A stretch of DNA of 64,000 nucleotides from positions 62,501-126,500 of the forward strand of contig JACCIC010000209.1 in assembly GCA_018907035.1 (NCBI GenBank), in the 5' to 3' direction. The position numbers and the translations under genes were made by a program. A model generated the notes under the pieces. It saw only the letters and a program-made list of their open reading frames with translations, made no database searches and was not told where the DNA came from. Within the stretch, counting starts at the first letter, position 1. Each line of letters starts with the position of its first letter. Shown in pieces: positions 23,481 to 33,330 of this stretch. Source of the DNA: Sycobia sp. Sy_11. Taxonomy: Eukaryota; Arthropoda; Insecta; Hymenoptera; Epichrysomallidae.

Positions 23481-25660
23481 CCGGTGCAACGATCGAAAAA
23501 AAAAAATTAATATGAAATAAAGAATCGCCTGGCTCGACAGAAAAAAGAAGGGCGTATCTCTAGATTCTCTTTATTGCTAAGTTTGGTAATTTATATAAAA
23601 GCACTGTCAGATCTGAACTTTTTTAGGGACTCATCCAATATTAGTCGTTCAAAAATAAAAGAGAATCAGTTGATACACTATCTGTAATAGATAAACAAAG
23701 ATATTGCAATTCAGTTCAAATAAATTTTTTTTTATTTTGTTTTATAGAATGTTTGTATTTCATATCGTATACGTGAATGTATAACATGCCAAGAAGTTCA
23801 ATTATCCATATTGATATTATAAAAAAAATTGGATCTAAGAAAATATTTATTATAGAAACATTTCGAAGATGCGACGAATCAAAAATATCATGCAATAAAA
23901 TATTCTTTTAAAGTTACATTCTAAAATTAGTAATTAATCAGAATCAAAATAGTAATTTCTAAAGAAGAAATTGGCATTTGGATGAAATATATGAATAAAT
24001 TTATTATACGAGAATTCTTTTAAAACATTTTTAAATCAATGCCAATGAACAAATTAAGTACTGTTTAAATAAATAATAAGAAATAATAATAATTAAATCG
24101 TATAAAAGTGTATAATAAAGAATTTGAAAAAACTTTACATAAAAAGCATTGAATACAAAAAAATTAGTATATGAAGAAAATTCTAATATAAAATACCTTC
24201 TAATATGAAAGATTGATATTCTATAGAATTATGAGAAAAATAATGAAAACATCATCCTGCGGATAAGAAGAAGGTTATAACGATCTATTACGGCCGCATT
24301 ATGTGCACCCGTTACGAGTTTGTCAGGCTGCTATTCAAATGACAGGAGGCAAAAAACGCGAGGCCACTCGCTGCACTCGTACATGTGCGCCATACGAAAA
24401 TACTGCGGCAGTGTGGCGTCACTTCTAATTTTCGACCAATCGAATGGTAGAAATGGAAAAATAACGCTACTGTTCAGAAATCGACTGAAGCGGAGTATTG
24501 TCACGCCGAGCCAATGGCCTAATGACGGGACGAACGAATGATAACCACGAATTTTACTTCAAATCATGCCATTTTTAATACGCGGCTATATTGGTTATAC
24601 AAATATAGTCCACGAAGACTGATGAAAAACTGGCCGGGCACTTCTCTATTCATTGTTAATGCTTCTCGTTCGTCGTGCCGAAAACTTAATTAACGCAAAT
24701 GTTTGAGCTGCTGATCATTAAACTAACCATTTTTGACCTAGGCATTCTTTTCATTTCTTGCGGAGATGTGACAGACACGATTGAATATACAGTATTTCGA
24801 CTAGCGCAGAGAAACGACAGTTCAAGAATGAAATTATTTTTCCAGAATTTTCAGAAATAAGCTCAAGCCGAGGATAAACTCCCGAAAAGCGTCCAAATGC
24901 GATTTTTGCTGAAATTTTGTACAATTGTGTTTTTTTTGGGAGGGTGGAGGGTACTGATTACGAACATCAAAAAAAAAACAGAGAAAGATGTGGATTTCTG
25001 GAACTTATCGCGGAAAATAAGAAAAATTATAAAAAATATTACCATCCGTGGGGGTCTGGCTCCCTCTACGATTCGTTCTCCAAAAACTTACTACAGAAAC
25101 CTTTGAATGCATTTCTTCTCAGGACAGACTGTTGGTATAGAGACAAAAATTCATAGGACAAAGAGGATTTATTTGAATGATTTCTCGAGCGATGGTTTCA
25201 AAAATCGTTTCAAAAAGATAATGAGCGATTTTCGCGACGAAAATTCAATGCTTGCCAAAGGATAAAGTCCACAAAGTTCAGACGGATGCGGTCGCTATAC
25301 TCGAAATACAGCCAGTGCGCTCGAAGTACAGCCACGAAACGTCGATTTTCAGGAAAAAATTAGACCATAATTACTGAACTTTTCTGCGGGAATACAGCTT
25401 CTATCGGCAATAACTGATCGAACAAAGAACGCGACTGTTGAGAAGATCTATATCTTTTGTCGGATCTATTTTCAAAAATTTTTCGTATCTTCTCAGATGA
25501 ATTTGAAAAATCGTTACTTTTAGGATTGTTTTTTACGGATCTCAAAATGAAAATATCATTACCGCCAAAGATGCAACGATCGCCCTAATAACGTTTTACT
25601 AGGATGAACATATATCATTCGGTCCGAGGCTTCGCCGGGTGGAAAAATCACAACGAACAA
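23481..25660. other. AT-rich block containing a large inverted repeat
   Basis: AT-rich DNA without long microsatellites. The left part (23481-24240) is plain. The part 24240-24900 has a more mixed composition. The right part holds the inverted repeat described at 24897-25590. No gene-like frame. Confidence 0.6.
24897..25590. repeat. diverged long inverted repeat (possible foldback element)
   Basis: Reading the minus strand from 25583 down gives a sequence that follows the plus strand from 24899 up. Matching anchors in order are GCGAT-TTGC, GGnGG-TA-TGAT, the AAAAAACA run, a block where about 38 of 55 bases agree (left 24984-25039), and ATCCG. Weaker similarity continues to about 25135 on the left and 25380 on the right. 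The loop holds a 20-bp-spaced repeat of CTCGAARTACAGCCA at 25300 and 25320. Either this is one foldback transposon or two inverted copies of one repeat family. Part of the match is A-rich, so the arm limits are uncertain. Confidence 0.5.
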
Positions 25661-25666
25661 ACGGTC

Positions 25667-25669
<3 letters not shown>

Positions 25670-25724
<55 letters not shown>
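25670..25724. repeat. (TA)n microsatellite
   Basis: A perfect AT array of 55 bp, sitting on the border between the AT-rich block and the next CpG-rich block. Confidence 0.95.
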
Positions 25725-25729
<5 letters not shown>

Positions 25730-25965
25730 CCAAACGACTTCCAATCAATGGCCGCTCAATTAAGCGCCGATAAGGGGTTAAACGGCATCGCACCTCGCCG
25801 GTACCGCGAAACCATATTCATTATCCGGCACGACTTCTTGTACGCGCGCGTGCGGGCGCTACACCGAAGCGCCGGGGCACACTAACCGCCCGCCGCCAGT
25901 ACATATCTACGGAGGGCTTCCTCGTATCTCTTCATCGCCCCCCCCCCATCACCTCTTCTCTCTCA

Positions 25966-25989
25966 CTCTCTCTCTCTCTCTCTCTCTCT
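25966..25989. repeat. (CT)n microsatellite
   Basis: A short perfect CT array after a C-run. Confidence 0.9.
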
Positions 25990-26288
25990 GACTTACCCAC
26001 ATTTTCAAGCCTCGGTAACGGATCCGCGCCGCGCGGCAAGGTGCAAGTTCAAATCGATTAGCGCGGCGGGGGCTGAGGGGGGAGGGGGGGCGGGATCGTT
26101 ATATACACCGACGCTGCCGACTGGCCATTTTTCTCCCGACACCTCGCGGCTGATAGATCCCTCGCGCGCGGCCGTCGGAGGGGGTCGGGGAGGGATCCAT
26201 TACGGAGTATGGACTTCCTGTATAGGTTGAGCTATAGAGAGGGACTTTTGCACACACGGCGAGTAATATCTCGCTCTTACCTCTCTAG

Positions 26289-26294
<6 letters not shown>

Positions 26295-26324
<30 letters not shown>
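26295..26324. repeat. (CT)n microsatellite
   Basis: A CT array ending 35 bp before the MITE-like element. Confidence 0.95.
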
Positions 26325-26328
<4 letters not shown>

Positions 26329-26358
26329 AAGTGTACGATTACATTACATTCATACGTA

Positions 26359-26863
26359 CTGGGTGTCTCAAATGATCTCTGTTCGTACCTGGTAGCTTGG
26401 TAATAACCGGGGGAAAGTCGTGTACGAGGGTGGTTTGCATTTTGTAAGCTTGCATAGTAAATAAACGTAGCTCCATCGCCGCGCCCCGATATTTGCCGTC
26501 GATCGACTGCGGCGAATTTGGCCCTCGACCGAGGGATATGGCAATTGTGAAGACCGGCGGAAACTTGAAGTCAGTTCGGAATAAAATTAACTGAATTTCG
26601 AAATTTCGATCCGAGCTAATCATATCCATAATTATAAACAGCTACAGCCTCTATCGTTATTCTTCAGGCTACACTCAGAGCGTGCGCTCGGCCTTTCAAT
26701 CTCGATCCGTGTCCCTCGACCGCGAGTCGAACAATCATTTTTATTTCTCATGCAAAAAGCAAAAATTATTTGCAACTTCTGAAGATACGTACAAACTGCG
26801 TATTCGACGTCCCCCGCTTATAAACGATCCGGTAGTGCGAACAATCATATTTGGGACACCCTG
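26359..26863. mobile_element. MITE-like element with long terminal inverted repeats
   Basis: The left end reads CTGGGTGTCTCAAAT and the reverse complement of the right end reads CAGGGTGTCCCAAAT. Both continue to TGTTCGYAC, then after a poorly matched stretch to a shared core ending CGGGGGA, then GTCG and TACG. The terminal repeats therefore reach at least 70 bp, with faint similarity further in. The element is about 505 bp and has no transposase frame, so it would be non-autonomous. The tip sequence resembles those of DNA transposons common in insects. Both flanks are TA-rich (GTAC left, TGTATGTAC right), but I cannot define a clean target-site duplication. The arms have diverged, so the insertion is not recent. 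Confidence 0.65.
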
Positions 26864-27143
26864 TGTATGTACGTGTATATATATATATATATAAAGTTGG
26901 TTCGCCGCGGCGGGCGCGCACGCGCCGTTACTGTTATGCAAGACATAATAGGGTAATAATGGTACGGTACGCGCACGCGCGCGAGCGCCTCGGTCGGTAA
27001 CGCAGGGTGGAGTCAGTCACGATCGCGGCTCTGACGTAACTATCTCTCGTTACTGCTTTTCTTCTGCTTGTCTTACTTCCCGCCCCCCTGCGCCCCTGCT
27101 TACATCCAGATCTATTGCTGTCTTCCTCTCTAATTTGCCGCTC

Positions 27144-27151
27144 CTCTCTCC

Positions 27152-27183
<32 letters not shown>

Positions 27184-27190
27184 TTCTCTC
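27144..27190. repeat. imperfect (CT)n microsatellite
   Basis: CT units with TATC and TTTC interruptions; a further CT array lies at 27316-27340. Confidence 0.9.
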
Positions 27191-27585
27191 TTGCTCCATC
27201 TATCTATCTCATTCGCCTCGCGCGCGTGCTCACCGGCACTAGCCTGTAGCCAGGCTCAATTTTAAGCCTCGGATCATTTAACGGACCTGGCTTGTGTTTT
27301 ATTGATGTTTTCCTATCTCTCTCTCTCTCTCTCTCTCTCTTTCTTGGGAAGCGCGCGCGCGATTTGACAGCTCAAAAGTGTGTCCATTAGTTTTAAGCGA
27401 TCGGGAGCGAGGATAAAAAGTTTTTAATCGCTCGGGACACCAAAATTGTCGTCCCGTGATCTATTTTGCATTGCGTAATTCCGACCAGCCGGATTATTAA
27501 CTACTGTTCCTTCTGTTCATCCAATATTTATGAGATTAAGAGATATATAAATAATTTTTGAATTATTTTTTTCAAGTCTGTCGTC

Positions 27586-27589
<4 letters not shown>

Positions 27590-27643
<54 letters not shown>
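27590..27643. repeat. compound (CA)n(TA)n microsatellite
   Basis: CA units to about 27634, then a short TA run. Confidence 0.95.
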
Positions 27644-27939
27644 GAAAGAATTTTAATGTTCTGGTCCTTTACAATCAGTAGTATATCAAATAGCCCCCCC
27701 CCCCACTACCCACGAACTGGCGTTGTCGCGATTTCAAAAGAAAATGATTGTATGTACAAAAGTGCGGAATGCCGTTTGGTAATTTTGAAAGCGTTATTGC
27801 AAAATTTATCCCCGCAATTTAACGGTTTTGGCATCAGTCAAACCTTTAAACGTTAAACCGCATTTCTCTTTCAAACGCAAGTGCGGCGAATCCCCGGCGT
27901 CTCGCCATCTCGCATCCCACCCATTGCCATCCCCGCGCT

Positions 27940-27949
<10 letters not shown>

Positions 27950-27977
<28 letters not shown>
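27950..27977. repeat. (CT)n microsatellite
   Basis: A perfect CT array. Confidence 0.95.
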
Positions 27978-27983
<6 letters not shown>

Positions 27984-28211
27984 TCTATCCCGTGATTATC
28001 CGCTCCGAAAGTGCTTTGGGGTGTATGCATTGCGGGGAATGGCATCGTTCACGTTGCCCTCAAAATTGTTTCGATCTATTGCCAGTGACTTATCGGACGT
28101 TTACGTTTATATATCAACGAAACTAGCGGTTGTCAATCTCCCGCAAATGACTGCAATATTGACCGACCGTCCATGAAAATCCGACGAGGTATGTATGTAT
28201 GTACTTATGTA

Positions 28212-28217
<6 letters not shown>

Positions 28218-28258
<41 letters not shown>
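28218..28258. repeat. (TA)n microsatellite
   Basis: A TA array preceded by a (GTAT)n patch at about 28188-28205. Confidence 0.95.
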
Positions 28259-28261
<3 letters not shown>

Positions 28262-28661
28262 GCTTTTACGAGCGCCTCATAAAATATGCCTATAGTATAA
28301 GTATTTACAATTTTTTTTTCGTCGCTGGCGTATAGAAAGTCTCCGTTCTGAAATTTGGTGCTTGCTTTCAAAAAAAAAAAAAAAAAAAAAAAAACACAAC
28401 AACAATACTCAAATTAACTCGCGAACGCGAGGCAACAAATTAGCCGCGTCGTTGAGTCGTGAATGGTAAATTGCCAATGACAGATGGCAGCGAGAGAACA
28501 GAGCAGAGTAAACTTTAAACGTATTAGAGGCAATTACGCGAGCTTCTCGCAAACCCAAGCCGGTGTATTTCATAACAATGTTCGTTGTATTTTTGAGGTA
28601 AACAATTGGTGAAAATGAAATACTCCCTAACGAATGATTTTTCTCCTCGTTTGTCTTCATA

Positions 28662-28666
<5 letters not shown>

Positions 28667-28718
<52 letters not shown>
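28667..28718. repeat. (TA)n microsatellite
   Basis: A TA array of about 52 bp. Confidence 0.95.
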
Positions 28719-28719
<1 letters not shown>

Positions 28720-29534
28720 TTTGTATTTAGCTGAGCACAAAACATTATAAATTCAAAATTCAGATTTAAGTATCGTTATATGTTGTTTTCGCGAGTCCGT
28801 ATAACGAGCTAACGTGTCTCCCCTGACGAGTTCTTTCTCTTCCACCCTCCACTCCCCCCCTTCGAATTGGCAGCTATTTCGAAAATACAAAGGTTTTTCT
28901 TTTTTTTTTTTTTTTTTTTTTTTTACAAAGAACGAAACGGCCACGTGTCGCAACGCCTCGCCCGAGATACCGCGGCGCTAACCGGTAACCCGGGCCCCGT
29001 ATACAAGTGAGCAAAAATGGATTTTAAACCTGGAACGCCCACTTAATCGGCGCTTCTTCGCAATGCGAATGCTCCGCATCGCCAACGGCCAATCCACGGG
29101 AACATAATGGGTTCGAGTCGGCGCGGTCGTCCGTTGGCCTCTCGATTCGGCAATTCCGGGTGGAGTTAGTCACGAACTCGATCGATGGACGAGGCGGGCC
29201 GGGGGCAGAGGGGGGGGGGGTGAGGGAGACGGATAAAGAGATAGCTAGAGAGACAGATAGAGGGGGAGCGGGGGGGCGAGAGAGAGAGAGAGATAAATTT
29301 AAGTGTATTGGTAAGTTCGTAGCTGAAAAAAAAAAATGCAAAATAAAAGAGGAAGAGAGAGAATCGAGTTTGCTTGCACCATAGATATCTCTAGACCTCG
29401 CTCCAATACCAAGAGTGGCCCACTTTTTCGAGTCCGCCTTTTTCATCTCTATTTTGAGAATTCGCGCTATTGCGTTTCACACGCGCGCGCGCCCGAAAGG
29501 CAAAAATTGACGAAAATACGACCTATATATATAA

Positions 29535-29539
<5 letters not shown>

Positions 29540-29587
<48 letters not shown>
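29540..29587. repeat. (TA)n microsatellite
   Basis: A TA array of 48 bp. Confidence 0.95.
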
Positions 29588-29591
<4 letters not shown>

Positions 29592-29712
29592 GTCATCGTT
29601 ACATACCTTCGATTCGGAACGAGTTGAGCCGTGTCAAAAACAGATGCCCTCCCCGTATTGCCGAGCGTATCGAAAAGAGCGTATACAAGCCTGCCAAAAT
29701 TCTTCGCTCATG

Positions 29713-29718
<6 letters not shown>

Positions 29719-29769
<51 letters not shown>
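29719..29769. repeat. (TA)n microsatellite
   Basis: A TA array of 51 bp, about 130 bp after the previous one. Confidence 0.95.
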
Positions 29770-29771
<2 letters not shown>

Positions 29772-30583
29772 GAGTGAATATCTCGTTTAATATCATTCGA
29801 CGTCGCGCGTCCCCGTTCTGCGAATAAAGAAAATACCTTCGTATTTTGACTCGTTCGCGAATAGCGACGTGTCAGGTGATTATTAATAAACGGCAAGCAT
29901 CACGGGTGTAAGCTCTTATTTTTTTTTTTTTTAAATATTCAACATATATTTCGCATATCTATATACAGCTGAACTTGAAAGCTCGCCCAAGTGCACTCCG
30001 TTTTGATCAATACCACGCTAAAGGATGTGTTATTCGGTACGTAGTTGGAAAGCAGGAACGACAAAGCAGTCACAATGGTCTGCCGATATACCGTTAACCT
30101 TTATTGTAATTTTGTGATTTTGGAAAATGCGCCAAACTTCGTTGATTACGTGCAGTAGCGCGTTATAAGAAAAAAAAAAAAAAAAAAAAAACGGACGTAA
30201 GCTATCGAAATGAAAATTAGGATACAACTAGGACTTCGGCATGAATGAGCTACTGGATTTGGGAGCGAGGCCCATGCAGTCATATCGTGAAATCTTCTAT
30301 CTGTCTTTCTCTTATTTCTCACTCGCTCTTTCACCCTCCCCTCAATCTCCTTCTCCTACTACTCAACAAATATAAATGACTTCGCATTGCGAGAAAAGTG
30401 CCCATGTGTATACATATATACATGTATATGTATAATGTGTTTCTACTAATGTCATTATTGCCACGAGTCAGAGAGGTGGAATCCCAACGTGGGTGGCTCT
30501 GGCATGATTTCGTAGTTTCTTCGCGATCGCTTGCCTCGCGGTTCGTCCTCCCTCTTCCCTCACCTCTCTCACTCGCCCTCTCG

Positions 30584-30589
<6 letters not shown>

Positions 30590-30625
<36 letters not shown>
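30590..30625. repeat. (CT)n microsatellite
   Basis: A perfect CT array. Confidence 0.95.
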
Positions 30626-30630
<5 letters not shown>

Positions 30631-31214
30631 CCTCTTTCATCCTCCCTGCCTCCAACTTCGCCATCCTCCTCGATCGCTCGCACGCTCGCACTCTCGCCGC
30701 GCCGAGTCCTTGAACTAGCACCCACGTCGCGCTGCACCTGTGACTCCGATTCCGGTTAAGCAGGTGTATTAAATTTAGTCCCCCCCCACCCCGCTATCCC
30801 GCCTCATCTCTCGCACTTCGCGCCGGGCCGATCCCTCTCGCGCCGGGCGCGCCGCTTTTATAACTCACTCGAGGAGGAGTCGGGAGTGGCGGGAGGGGAG
30901 GTGGCGGTGGAGTGAACGACACCGGTGAATCGTGAAATTCTTTCGCTGCAAATATCTTCAACCACCCTCCCCTCTCTCGTTCCTCATTCGCCCGCGATTG
31001 GGATCGGCCGAGAGGCTAATCCGCGACAAAACGATGCGTACTTTTTAGCGCAAATCGCTCGCCCCCCCCCCCTCCCGTACGCCCCGACATTTTTAACTGC
31101 TGCGTAAATCCCGACCGTCCGACCGACCGACCGATCATTTACGAGCGCGCGTTGACTCGTATACTCGATTGGGCAACAGTGTTTGTATATAGTACATATA
31201 TTCGTGTATATATG

Positions 31215-31216
<2 letters not shown>

Positions 31217-31256
<40 letters not shown>
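31217..31256. repeat. (TA)n microsatellite
   Basis: A TA array followed by a short CA run and a GTGCGTGTAG stretch. Confidence 0.95.
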
Positions 31257-31259
<3 letters not shown>

Positions 31260-32210
31260 ACACACGTGCGTGTAGTGTATATAGTGTAGGCACGCGTTAT
31301 CGGTCGGAGATTGACTTCTTAACTTTATTCGGAGAGATTTAAGGGGGCTCGGACCACCTCGCGTATTTTTACACGCACACACGCTCATCGATGAGAGCAC
31401 GGACATCGCGAATTCTCTCCTGCTCTGGCACTTTCGAGGCCTGCTCGCGCCCGCGCGCGTAGGAGAGAGACAGGGCGATAGCCGAAGAAGAGTCGAGGAA
31501 TGTCGCCGAACCGCGTAGGCTTTTATATCGCCCGGCTTGTAGATTCCGGTCCACGAGATGCTCGCACAAGTGCATATATATACGTATATATATATAAACG
31601 AACTTGCTCGCTAAGCGTCTACACGGACGTATGTATATATATATATAAAGCGAGCACACACCACGGCCATTATCTTTGTTCGCTTGCGTGCGCTCTGATG
31701 CAAGGAACGTGGAGAACGAAGGAGAAAGAAAGGGAGGGAGAGAGAGAGAGAGAGAGAGCTCGAATTCGATTCGACGGGAGATGACCTTGAATGACCCTTG
31801 CAAAAAGAGCCTGGAGAAGAAGCGAAAGAGAGGGAGAATGAGCATAGATATAGCGGCTCTCTTTATTTATCCCGAGGGCTCTCTTTTTCTTCCCTTTCCC
31901 CCTTCTCTCTTTCTCTCTCTCTTTCTCCCCCCCCCCCTCTCTTTCTTCTTAGTTATCGCACGCGAGAACGCGCCGCGCCGCGCTGCAGGTATTTACCGTG
32001 AGGTAGGATTATAAGGGCCCAAGACGAAGAGAGAGGCGTGGTCAATCATACGGTAGCCGGATCGACGGCGGCGGCGACGGAACTCCCCTCCCTCCTTCCA
32101 CCACCCTGTGTTCAATCGGAATCGCGACGTGACTCCCGGGGTCCTCGAGTCGAAGGAGATCTGGCGCTCCGTGAAGCTGTGCGCGGTCGGTAAGTCCATT
32201 GGATGAGAGG

Positions 32211-32248
32211 AAGAGAGAGAGACAGAGACAGAGACAGAGACAGAGATA
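32211..32248. repeat. (GACAGA)n minisatellite
   Basis: Four perfect GACAGA units follow a GA run. The same hexamer appears next to the GA array near 61580-61611. Confidence 0.9.
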
Positions 32249-32812
32249 TAGTCAATATATATAATTTGATTGGAGCTTGGTAATTGAAAGGATTTTATTT
32301 TCGCCTATACACTTATGCAGAACTGATGGGATTGCGTGATCGATACCGATTGTCCTACACAATGTATTAATTGACGAACGGATTCAGATAAAAGTGCACA
32401 ATCATTTGTTCAATGATAACTGTCATACAACCAAAGCTGTCGATTTTCTAGTAGAAAAAAAATTGGTGTCTTAGTTTAAGCACTAGTTTTAAAATTAATC
32501 CATTTAACTTAAGTAAATATTGTCTGGATATGGAATAACTGTGTTCCTTGCTATAAATACCAAGAAAATATTTAATTGATTGCGTAGAAATTGCTCTGTT
32601 CAGATTAAAACAATTTGCGAGTTAAAATTTTACAAGAACACACGCGCGCGCGCACACACACACACACACACAACCAAATTAATAGACGAACGATTTGCAT
32701 TTGAAATATAAATCACTCGTTAGCCTATATCCAATGAAAAACACATGTACTAATTACCACGTTGCATATCACTGTAATTAATATTAACTTCCTATTAAAC
32801 TTATTTATGGCT

Positions 32813-32814
<2 letters not shown>
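32249..32814. other. AT-rich non-coding stretch
   Basis: Plain AT-rich DNA with a CG/CA alternating run at about 32640-32672. Nothing gene-like. Confidence 0.55.

Positions 32815-32871
<57 letters not shown>
32815..32871. repeat. (TA)n microsatellite
   Basis: A TA array of 57 bp at a block border. Confidence 0.95.
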
Positions 32872-32873
<2 letters not shown>

Positions 32874-33084
32874 TATAATACCGCACGCAAGAAGCACGCG
32901 TACACATCGGTATATATGGGAGCGCATGCGTTGAAATTAGGATAATACTCGCGCGCGCGCGCGCCTTCGCCCGGCGCGCTAATGAGCCCGCGAGGCGAAA
33001 CCCGACGGTGGCGCGGGGCAATTTAGCCCCCCCCCCGCTCAGCAGCCGCGTGAATTCACCGCGTTTTATACCCGCAAGACCGCT

Positions 33085-33121
<37 letters not shown>

Positions 33122-33330
33122 TCTCTTTCTCTCCCTCGTCTGTTATTATGGCCGTATATATATATACATATGTGCGCACTACCGAGGCACGTGATAGTAT
33201 GCGATGCTTTTTCTATTAGGGTCTCCACCTTCCAGCCCTCCCGCCCCCCTCCTAATCACTCTCGTTCTCTGTATCATTCGGTAAGCTTAACGAGGAGGCT
33301 ATTGCGTATATAGTCGGTACTAGGCAAATT
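32872..33330. other. small CpG-rich block
   Basis: CpG-rich DNA with an alternating-CG tract at about 32950-32963, a C-run near 33028 and the CT array at 33089-33131. No gene is supported. Confidence 0.6.
33089..33131. repeat. (CT)n microsatellite
   Basis: A CT array, perfect to about 33117. Confidence 0.95.

Larger units (their letters stand above)
25725..27500. other. CpG-rich block carrying a MITE-like element
   Basis: CpG-rich DNA with C-runs, CT arrays and the inverted-repeat element at 26359-26863. No gene is supported. Confidence 0.6.
27500..30340. other. mixed non-coding block
   Basis: Alternates AT-rich and moderately CpG-rich DNA. It holds (CA)n, (CT)n and several (TA)n arrays and three long A or T homopolymers (28370-28394, 28893-28924, 30170-30191). 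A minus-strand frame at 28409-28660 has no recognised domain. No gene is supported. Confidence 0.6.
30341..32210. other. CpG-rich, microsatellite-dense non-coding block
   Basis: Contains (CT)n, (TA)n, a (CCGA)n patch at 31111-31134, C-runs and a long polypyrimidine tract at about 31889-31950 that ends in TTCTTCTTAG. The DNA after that AG is closed by stops in all three frames before the next good donor-like site (GGTAAGT near 32189). A short exon 31953-31989 ending CAG/GTATTT is conceivable but unproven. Confidence 0.6.

Noticed and set aside
29109..29125. GGGTTCGAGTC resembling a tRNA T-arm
   Set aside because: No matching A box or acceptor stem at tRNA distance on either side.
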